40,269 nt of DNA from Psychrobacter pacificensis. Lineage in GTDB: Bacteria > Pseudomonadota > Gammaproteobacteria > Pseudomonadales > Moraxellaceae. The stretch spans positions 1 through 40,269 of the forward strand of contig NZ_FNAL01000022.1 in the NCBI RefSeq assembly GCF_900101915.1, in the 5' to 3' direction. Shown here one piece after another: positions 7,755-14,359 of this stretch. Positions within the stretch are counted from its first letter, which is position 1; each line of letters starts with the position of its first letter. The notes beneath the pieces are model-generated. The model searched no databases, was not told the DNA's origin, and saw only the letters and a program-made list of their open reading frames with translations. The translations under genes were made by a program, and so were the position numbers.

Positions 7755-10700
7755 TTCTGATCTACCAAAACCAGAAGGTTTATTCGAACGAATCATTCAG
7801 TTTTCCATACAAAATGCGATTTGGGTGTTGCTCTTTGCCTGTACCTGGATTGCGGTCGGGGTGTATAGCTATCAGAAACTCCCGATTGATGCTGTACCCG
7901 ATATTACCAATACCCAAGTCCAGATTAATACTCAAGCCAAGGGTTTTACTGCGCTTGAAGTCGAACAGCTGATTACCTATCCCATTGAAAATGCCATGGC
8001 TGGCATTCCGGATCTGGAGCTTACCCGTTCCATATCCCGTTATGGACTCTCTCAAGTCACCATTATCTTTAAAGATGGGACTGATATTTATTGGGCCCGT
8101 CAGCAGATTAACCAACGGACACAGGAGGCGCAATCTGAGTTGCCTGCACAAATCGCACCGACGATGTCCCCCGTTTCTACGGGTCTCGGTGAGATTTATC
8201 AATGGGTACTGAAGGCAGATCCGAATGCGAAAAAGCCGGATGGAACTGCATACACGCCGATGGATTTGCGTGAGATTCAGGACTGGATTGTGCGTCCTCA
8301 ACTGCAACGTGTTAAGGGAGTTGCAGAGGTCAACAGTATTGGTGGTTTTGAAAAAACCTATGTGGTCTCTCCCGATTTAAACCGGATGCAGCAACTGAAT
8401 ATCTCATTAGAACAACTGCAACAGGCTTTAGCGCAAAATAATAAGAACCGAGGTGCAGGTTATATTGAAGACAATGGTCAGCAACTGACGGTACGTGTAC
8501 CGGGTGCATTCAATGGGCTTTCTGATATTGAGAACACCATGCTGGGTAGCCCAAATGGCAGCCCAATTCGGGTTGGTGATATTGCGCAAGTCTCTATTGG
8601 GCATGATTTAAGAACCGGTGGGGCAACCTATAACGGCAAAGAAACCGTTTTAGGGGTTGTCATGATGGCGATGGGTGGAAATAGCCAGACTGTTTCTAAA
8701 GCTGTGGATGCCAAGCTTCAAGATATTCAGAATAGTTTGCCTAAAGGGGTAGTGATTGAAACGGTGTACGACCGTACTATCTTGGTTGAGAAGGCGATTA
8801 AAACCGTTCAGAAAAACTTGGTAGAGGGAGCAATCCTGGTCATCATCATTCTGTTCCTGTTTTTAGGGAATATCCGTGCTGCCTTGATTACTGCCTGTGT
8901 CATTCCACTCTCTATGCTGTTTACCTTAACCGGGATGGCACAGCAAAATATCAGTGCCAATCTGATGAGTTTAGGTGCACTCGATTTCGGCATCATTGTC
9001 GATGGTGCTGTGGTGATTGTCGAAAACTGTATCCGGCGTTTAGCCCATACACAGCAACTGTTAAAACGACCTCTCACACAAAGTGAACGCTTTAAGGAAG
9101 TTTTTCTGGCTGCCCGCCAAGCACGTCGTCCTCTTATTTTTGGTCAGCTTATTATTTTGGTGGTGTATTTGCCGATTTTTGCTTTAAGTGGTGTGGAAGC
9201 AAAAATGTTCCATCCGATGGCATTGGCAGTGGTACTCGCCCTTGTTGCAGCCATTATTTTATCGATCACCTTTGTGCCTGCTGCTGTGGCATTGTGGGTC
9301 AAAGGCGATATTCAAGAAAAAGAAAGTCGTTGGATGTTATGGCTAAAAGCTAAATATCAGCAAACTCTTGATATTTCGTATCAATACAAAGCAGTTGTGC
9401 TGACTTTTGCACTGTGTTTATTAGTGATTACGGGATTTATCAGTACCAAACTCGGCAGTGAATTTGCACCACAGCTCAGTGAAGGAGACTTTGCGATACA
9501 ACAGTTACGTTCACCAAGTACAGGCTTAGAAGAGTCTTTACGTATTCAGGAGAATACTGAAAAACTTCTTTTAAAGAGTTTCCCTGAAATTAAGGCAGTA
9601 TTTGCCAGAACGGGTACAGCCGAGGTTGCAACAGATGTCATGCCACCCAATATTTCAGATGGCTATATCATGTTAAAGCCTCGTTCAGAATGGCCAAATC
9701 CTAAAGAAAGTTTAGATGAATTACGTGGCCGTATGGTGACGTATTTAGCCACGATTCCAGGCAATAATAGTGAATTTTCACAACCGATTGAACTCCGATT
9801 TAATGAATTGATCTCAGGTGTGCGTAGTGATGTTGGTGTGAAAATCTTCGGTGATGATATGAATGTCCTCAATACTGAGGCGACTAAAATCTCCAAAATC
9901 ATTCAGCAAATATCGGGTAGCAGTGCCGTGAAAGTTGAGCAGACCTCAGGTTTGCCATTACTGAATGTCGAGGTAAATAAAACTTTGGCTGCACAATATG
10001 GTTTGAGTGTGCGTTCAATTCAAGACCTTGTGGCAACCAATATTGGTGGACAAAGCGTGGGAGAGATTTTAGAAGGCGATCGTCGTTTTGATTTTGTTAT
10101 CCGTCTTGGAGAGCAAGACCGTAGTGTCGCATCTGTTTCCCAGTTACCTATTCAGCTTCCAAATGGTGGCAGTATTTTATTGTCGGATGTCGCGCAAGTC
10201 TCGACCATTGAAGGAATCAACCAAGTCAGTCGAGAAAATGGTAAACGCCGAGTTGTGGTTACAACGAATGTTGAAGGGCGTGATTTAGGGTCTTTTGTTT
10301 CTGATGTACAGACACAGCTCAAAGCATACACTTTGCCAAGTGGTTATTGGATAGAATATGGCGGTCAGTTTGAAAATTTGGCTTCAGCCAAAGCACGGAT
10401 GCAAATCGTGATTCCACTGGCTTTAATCACTATCTTTATTTTACTGATGGCGGTCTTTCACAATGTCAAAGAAAGTCTATTCGTCTTTACCGGGATACCC
10501 TTTGCCTTGACCGGTGGTGTGCTGTTCCTTTGGCTAAGGGATATTCCATTATCGATGTCAGCTGGAATTGGCTTTATTGCCTTATCTGGTGTTGCAGTCC
10601 TCAATGGACTGGTAATGCTGACCTTTATTAAGGAATTAAGGGACAAATATCCAGTGCATAAAGCCGTGTGGCAAGGGGCTATTTTGCGCTTAAGACCAGT

Positions 10701-10884
10701 GTTGATGACAGCTTGTGTGGCTTCACTGGGTTTTGTACCAATGGCGCTGTCAACCGGAACAGGGGCTGAGGTTCAACGGCCACTGGCAACCGTAGTGATT
10801 GGCGGGATTATCTCTTCAACATTACTAACTTTGGTGCTGTTACCCGTGCTTTATCGTTGGATAAATGAAAAAAAAGTTTCTTAA
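7744..10884 (+). CDS. czcA: CzcA heavy-metal RND efflux pump
   Basis: Proton-driven inner-membrane pump of the HME-RND family, 1046 residues, the normal length. The first membrane helix is about residues 25-45 and is followed by the large periplasmic domain. The TM4 signature DFGIIVDGAVVIVEN carries Asp414, Asp420 and Glu427, with the same spacing as the essential Asp402/Asp408/Glu415 of Cupriavidus CzcA, which marks divalent-cation (Zn/Co/Cd) transport rather than the Cu/Ag type. The second TM bundle includes SAGIGFIALSGVAVLNGLVM. The start overlaps the end of czcB. It is complete and looks functional. Confidence 0.95.
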   Translation: MDINSDLPKPEGLFERIIQFSIQNAIWVLLFACTWIAVGVYSYQKLPIDAVPDITNTQVQINTQAKGFTALEVEQLITYPIENAMAGIPDLELTRSISRYGLSQVTIIFKDGTDIYWARQQINQRTQEAQSELPAQIAPTMSPVSTGLGEIYQWVLKADPNAKKPDGTAYTPMDLREIQDWIVRPQLQRVKGVAEVNSIGGFEKTYVVSPDLNRMQQLNISLEQLQQALAQNNKNRGAGYIEDNGQQLTVRVPGAFNGLSDIENTMLGSPNGSPIRVGDIAQVSIGHDLRTGGATYNGKETVLGVVMMAMGGNSQTVSKAVDAKLQDIQNSLPKGVVIETVYDRTILVEKAIKTVQKNLVEGAILVIIILFLFLGNIRAALITACVIPLSMLFTLTGMAQQNISANLMSLGALDFGIIVDGAVVIVENCIRRLAHTQQLLKRPLTQSERFKEVFLAARQARRPLIFGQLIILVVYLPIFALSGVEAKMFHPMALAVVLALVAAIILSITFVPAAVALWVKGDIQEKESRWMLWLKAKYQQTLDISYQYKAVVLTFALCLLVITGFISTKLGSEFAPQLSEGDFAIQQLRSPSTGLEESLRIQENTEKLLLKSFPEIKAVFARTGTAEVATDVMPPNISDGYIMLKPRSEWPNPKESLDELRGRMVTYLATIPGNNSEFSQPIELRFNELISGVRSDVGVKIFGDDMNVLNTEATKISKIIQQISGSSAVKVEQTSGLPLLNVEVNKTLAAQYGLSVRSIQDLVATNIGGQSVGEILEGDRRFDFVIRLGEQDRSVASVSQLPIQLPNGGSILLSDVAQVSTIEGINQVSRENGKRRVVVTTNVEGRDLGSFVSDVQTQLKAYTLPSGYWIEYGGQFENLASAKARMQIVIPLALITIFILLMAVFHNVKESLFVFTGIPFALTGGVLFLWLRDIPLSMSAGIGFIALSGVAVLNGLVMLTFIKELRDKYPVHKAVWQGAILRLRPVLMTACVASLGFVPMALSTGTGAEVQRPLATVVIGGIISSTLLTLVLLPVLYRWINEKKVS

Positions 10885-10970
10885 TCCAATAGATTAGTCG
10901 ATTTACAGCAGAGATATTGGCTGTTATCCAATATCTCTGCTCATCATAAATAGAATAAGGAAAATATTTT

Positions 10971-11111
10971 ATGTCAGAACATCATGATCATAGCCATGCG
11001 GTTGTTACTGAAGAAAATAGTAAGAAGTTAATGGTTGCCTTAGGTTTAACGACTACTTTTTTAATAGTAGAAGTTGTCGCTGCTTTTGAGACCATCCCGA
11101 ATTCTGTGTAA
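10971..11111 (+). pseudogene. czcD: czcD, 5' fragment cut by an IS256-type element
   Basis: ATG 10971, after AATAAGGAAAATATTTT, begins MSEHHDHSHAVVTEENSKKL and continues MVALGLTTTFLIVEVVAAF, the His-rich N-terminus and first helix of a CzcD cation-diffusion facilitator. After Phe39 the frame enters the IS256-type end at 11088 and stops at 11109-11111. Only about 39 native residues remain of a protein of around 300, so it is inactive. The intact CDF gene at 24995 may cover its job. Confidence 0.82.
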
Positions 11112-11282
11112 CTGCCGTTTAGATTAAATGCTTGCTGATACGGTCATCAAACATAATCATAAAACGATTCAGAGCAGACGTCCAGTTACGGATTGGCATC
11201 GACCACGAGCCCATCCTGGATTTTGTGTAACTTCTATTTGCTAATAGGGTATAAGAAGTTACACAAAGTTTAGGAAAGTCCC
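11088..11282 (-). mobile_element. IS256-family remnant with three repeat ends
   Basis: Related 28-bp ends occur at 11088-11115 and 11207-11234 (same orientation) and at 11255-11282 (inverted); all share the TGTGTAACT block. Between the first two lies the C-terminal piece of an IS256-type transposase. The layout implies one copy cut by, or fused with, ends of another. It interrupts czcD. Confidence 0.72.
11119..11214 (-). pseudogene. IS256-family transposase, C-terminal remnant
   Basis: The minus-strand frame ending at 11119 reads (MG)SWSMPIRNWTSALNRFMI then MFDDRISKHLI. This is the end of IS256-family transposases (xWxxPIxNWxxALNRFxIxFxDRL). The N-terminal bulk is absent. It may be the same IS type as the N-terminal piece at 4272, in the same orientation. 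Confidence 0.78.
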
Positions 11283-11292
11283 TTTTTTATAC

Positions 11293-11502
11293 CTATCGCT
11301 CAACCAACTTTTCCTCAATCATTTCAGTCAACAACTCAGTCACCGTTTTTCGGCTTTCAAGCGCGTACCGCTTGAGCGCAATGTGTTTATCTTCATCTAA
11401 ATTAAAATTCACGCGTACCGTCTTTTTGGGACTGTCCGTCACATCCGATAAAGCCAATTGATCCTTAACGTTCTTACTAGGACGACCTGCTGATAAACTC
11501 AT
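11293..11502 (-). CDS. ParG-like ribbon-helix-helix partition protein
   Basis: A 69-residue basic protein with a flexible N-terminus (MSLSAGRPSKNVKDQLALSD) and a ribbon-helix-helix C-half: strand KKTVRVNFNLD, then two helices EDKHIALKRYALESRKTVTE and LLTEMIEEKLV. Size, fold and place directly after a ParA/ParF gene (3-base gap) match ParG of plasmid TP228 (76 residues), which binds the centromere and the operon operator. By analogy it should bind the 8-bp array upstream of parA and perhaps the one at the window ends. Confidence 0.82.
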   Translation of the reverse strand: MSLSAGRPSKNVKDQLALSDVTDSPKKTVRVNFNLDEDKHIALKRYALESRKTVTELLTEMIEEKLVER

Positions 11503-11505
11503 GAC

Positions 11506-12144
11506 TTACTCCTCACCAAAAAATATTTGAATCTCACTGACCAATGCGGTTATCTCTTGTATCGCATTGCTACTAGGCGATTCGGTATCAAATACTGTCT
11601 TACCAAGGGCAGCACTATTAGGATAAGCAACTCGCTGCATCACTCTGGTCTCTAATACCGGAATATTATAATCAAGCAGCGCGGTTGCAACCTCTTTACC
11701 AATATTGGTATTTTGAATGGCGCGTGAGACAACAAAGGCTGCCTTTAGTTGGCCATCCATCATCTCAATACGCTGCTGCACTAAATCAACCAAATCGCTG
11801 GTCGCCCAGATATCATAGGGGCTCGGCTGCACCGGAATCAATATAAAATCAGCCGCTTTTATAGCAGAAATAGCCAGACTAGTAGCTTGCGGCGATCCAT
11901 CGATCACCACATAATCTTTATCAGAGACGTTTTTTAAATCTTTATCAAGTGTTGGTCTATCGAGCCCAATCACCGGTACCGGATTGTCTTCATCAACTGC
12001 TCTCCAGTCACGCGCACTGCCCTGCTGGTCACTATCCACCAACAAAACACTATGGCCTTTTAGCTGTAAGCCACGAGCCAAATGCGTTGCGATGGTAGTC
12101 TTACCGCTGCCACCCTTTTGATTTAATACCGCGATTACCTTCAT
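11506..12144 (-). CDS. parA: ParA/ParF-type partition ATPase
   Basis: Walker ATPase that moves plasmid copies apart over the nucleoid. The deviant Walker A KGGSGKTT is at residues 10-17, with Lys10 the signature lysine; DSDQQGSARDW is the A' region, and YVVIDGSPQ the Walker B. With 212 residues and no N-terminal helix-turn-helix it is a small (type Ib, ParF-like) ParA, so repression should be done by the partner RHH protein. Start ATG 12144 follows AGGGATC. The 13.75-unit array lies 27 bases upstream. Confidence 0.93.
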   Translation of the reverse strand: MKVIAVLNQKGGSGKTTIATHLARGLQLKGHSVLLVDSDQQGSARDWRAVDEDNPVPVIGLDRPTLDKDLKNVSDKDYVVIDGSPQATSLAISAIKAADFILIPVQPSPYDIWATSDLVDLVQQRIEMMDGQLKAAFVVSRAIQNTNIGKEVATALLDYNIPVLETRVMQRVAYPNSAALGKTVFDTESPSSNAIQEITALVSEIQIFFGEE

Positions 12145-12171
12145 AAATACAGATCCCTGTAGTATGTATTG

Positions 12172-12281
12172 AGTATATAAGTATATAAGTATATAAGTAT
12201 ATAAGTATATAAGTATATAAGTATATAAGTATATAAGTATATAAGTATATAAGTATATAAGTATATAAGTATATAAGTATA
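12172..12281 (-). repeat. parS: 8-bp tandem array AGTATATA, candidate partition centromere/operator
   Basis: Thirteen perfect AGTATATA units and a partial one lie just upstream of parA. On the parA coding strand the array reads ACTT boxes separated by ATAT, which fits the degenerate ACTC-box plus 4-bp AT-spacer design of the TP228 ParG centromere and operator. Each unit also supplies a -10-like TATACT on that strand, so promoter and binding sites may be merged. The symbol parS is used for the site by position; binding is inferred. Confidence 0.78.
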
Positions 12282-12532
12282 ACTAAAAATGTACGTCACA
12301 TTACTACTAATAGCAATACTTCATAGTAAAAATAGCATCACCTTTTCTAACTAGCGTATATCCATCATGATAGACGTCCTGTATCAAAGACAGCATAACG
12401 AACTGCCTACTACCAGGTAAATTACCGCTGTTGAATATCAATTTGAGCTACTAAAAGGAATACGTTAGCCACTCATATTCGTTATAATCTGCTCACCAAT
12501 CAAAACCACCAATCGTTAATGAGGAAACCACT

Positions 12533-12757
12533 ATGGTGAAGTGTCACTTATCGACCATCATGGGCGAAAGACGCCTTAAAATTGCCGATGTCGCAAGGGA
12601 TACTGGCATCAATCGTGGCACCATTACTCGCATGTATCATGAAGAAGCCACCCGAGTTGATCTAGATGTCATCGAGTCTTTATGCACGTATCTTAGAATC
12701 AATGTTGGTGATTTATATGAAATCATAAATGAGGACAGCAGTGAGTCGCCTGAGTGA
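12533..12757 (+). CDS. Small XRE/Cro-type regulator
   Basis: A 74-residue protein made up of one helix-turn-helix domain of the Cro/C1 type: MGERRLKIADVARDTGINRG then TITRMYHEEATRVDLDVIES, followed by LCTYLRINVGDLYEI. This is the YozG-like group of lone HTH proteins. ATG 12533 follows GAGG with good spacing. It is divergent from the partition operon, so it could regulate that or itself. Plasmid-borne relatives are common; the target is unknown. Confidence 0.8.
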   Translation: MVKCHLSTIMGERRLKIADVARDTGINRGTITRMYHEEATRVDLDVIESLCTYLRINVGDLYEIINEDSSESPE

Positions 12758-12824
12758 ACACCTTCGCTCATAAGACATTATCACCTTTAAAAGTATAAAA
12801 AGACCTACAGAAGGTTATTTTCTC

Positions 12825-12852
12825 TTGCAATAGATTAAAATATAGGTATAAT
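12825..12852 (+). promoter_or_regulatory. Sigma-70-like promoter with flanking dyad
   Basis: TTGCAA (12825-12830) and TATAAT (12847-12852) are 16 bp apart. CTACAG upstream and CTGTAG downstream are inverted around it and may form an operator. It would serve the ORF at 12914. Confidence 0.5.
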
Positions 12853-12913
12853 TTGACCTGTAGTAAGTCATTTTATCCATTATTTATACACAATAATCTG
12901 CAGGAGAATACTA

Positions 12914-13189
12914 ATGAATAACAATCTATCGCGGCTCAACAGCTGCGCTTGGTTTAGTGAACAGACTAAAAATTTAGCCTCTAAGCTGTTATTCAGCTTA
13001 CAAGTACAGCAAGGCGTACAACTGGCATCATTACTTGGTGTTGACGCTATTCTTTATAATGATGAAGCGATTTATGTCTGGGTGCAACGACAGCTGGATG
13101 ATGGTCTTATCGTTGACGACTACACTTTAAGCATCCTTGAAACTGCTTTTATAGAGTTGGTCACAGCTTACACTGACCAAGCAGCCTAG
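12914..13189 (+). CDS. Hypothetical 91-residue protein
   Basis: Not recognised. ATG 12914 follows AGGAGA at good spacing, a promoter lies 60 bases upstream and a strong terminator follows, so it is very likely a real monocistronic gene. The sequence is acidic and mostly helical with a central YNDEAIYVWVQRQLDDGLIV. It has no signal peptide, membrane segment or metal motif. Its place between the partition and mobilization genes suggests plasmid upkeep. Confidence 0.7.
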   Translation: MNNNLSRLNSCAWFSEQTKNLASKLLFSLQVQQGVQLASLLGVDAILYNDEAIYVWVQRQLDDGLIVDDYTLSILETAFIELVTAYTDQAA

Positions 13190-13242
13190 TCACTTTAGCT
13201 TATATTTACAGACTTCTTGTTTAACAAGAAACAATAACCCTT

Positions 13243-13275
13243 AAAGCCAGATAAAGTGTCATTATCTGGCTTTTT
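13243..13275 (+). terminator. Rho-independent terminator
   Basis: An 11-bp perfect stem (AAAGCCAGATA / TATCTGGCTTT) with a 9-base loop runs into TTTTT. It ends the 12914-13189 transcript. Confidence 0.85.
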
Positions 13276-13377
13276 AATATAGACAAAGATAACGACAATC
13301 AAACAAGCCTTTTTTCAGTCTTATATGTTTCAGAAGACGCACTTTTGGGCAATATAGCTCACTATTGCCATACGTCT

Positions 13378-14334
13378 TTACTCAGTCGGCTTTGCACGCG
13401 GCACCCCAGCTATTTTATAATAAACAAAGCCTCTCTCATCTCTCAAAACACTCTTACTGTCTGCTCTAACGCACCAGCTGATTGCATCAGGCTGCTCTTT
13501 ATTAACATCACAAGCCAAAATAAACTGCGCACTTTGAGCATTATTAAAGGCCTGTTTCCAACCCGTTTCAAGCTCATCGATGCCGCGCTGTAGCTCTGCT
13601 TGCTGGTATTTCATCTCTGCAATCTCATCAAAGCTTGGCACATACCAAAATACCAGAGCCACCAAACTTATTATCACAGCCATCGTACCCGCTGCGACAG
13701 CGGCTGCAATCCTTTTAATACTCATAGTCTCAATGGACTTATGAATTTTGTCCAAGTCTTTACTAGCTCTACCCTCGACCTGCTCAATCCGCGTTTTGGT
13801 GGTGGTCTCAAAGGTCTCAATATCTTCAATAATCTGCTTATGACCAGCTTGGTACTGATTGGTGAATAGGGCTAGATTGTCAGCGCTTGCGCTAAGTTTA
13901 TCAGCAACTCCTTGCATGGTACTGATTTGTACCTCTATGCTATCGTTTTTAGCAGTGACGACCGACTCTACAGCCGTATCAATCTGCTGTTTCATATCGG
14001 TGATGATGCCCGCTATTTTGTCATCATAACGACGCGGCATCTCATTGTCAGTGAAAGCCGTCACTGCTGCTTGAAGCTGCTTTAACACGAGTTCTTGATA
14101 CTGGCTCAATGCCTGCGAAGTCGTGCTTGCGCTACTACCTAATTCTTCAATGGCAGAAGACACCTCATTCACCTTGCTATCAATACCGCTAAGCGAACGC
14201 TCAAGCCGCCTCGCTACCGCATCATCGGCTCGCTTAATCAGCTCACGCAAGGCCCCAATGACCGGAGTCAATGAAGTCACTAGGTTAACAAGTTGATCGT
14301 GTATGTCTTGCTCATTGCTATTGTCTTTATTCAT
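13378..14334 (-). CDS. Membrane-anchored coiled-coil mobilization protein (MobB-like position)
   Basis: Protein of 318 residues from ATG 14334, 25 bases after the relaxase stop. A long N-terminal helical, Gln/Ser/Ala-rich part (residues 10-205) is probably coiled coil; one membrane segment AAAVAAGTMAVIISLVALVF follows at about 209-232, then a hydrophilic tail of about 85 residues with two cysteines. This layout resembles the auxiliary MobB/MbeB-type proteins that stabilise the relaxosome at the membrane, but no family signature is certain. An upstream in-frame ATG at 14406 would overlap mobA by 47 bases; the start at 14334 (after AATGAG) is preferred. Confidence 0.7.
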   Translation of the reverse strand: MNKDNSNEQDIHDQLVNLVTSLTPVIGALRELIKRADDAVARRLERSLSGIDSKVNEVSSAIEELGSSASTTSQALSQYQELVLKQLQAAVTAFTDNEMPRRYDDKIAGIITDMKQQIDTAVESVVTAKNDSIEVQISTMQGVADKLSASADNLALFTNQYQAGHKQIIEDIETFETTTKTRIEQVEGRASKDLDKIHKSIETMSIKRIAAAVAAGTMAVIISLVALVFWYVPSFDEIAEMKYQQAELQRGIDELETGWKQAFNNAQSAQFILACDVNKEQPDAISWCVRADSKSVLRDERGFVYYKIAGVPRAKPTE

Positions 14335-14359
14335 GGGGTACTCATTATTATAATGCCGC

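Noticed and set aside
7780..8307. 175-residue minus-strand frame inside czcA
   Set aside because: Shadow of a highly conserved gene on the other strand; no family pattern or ribosome site.
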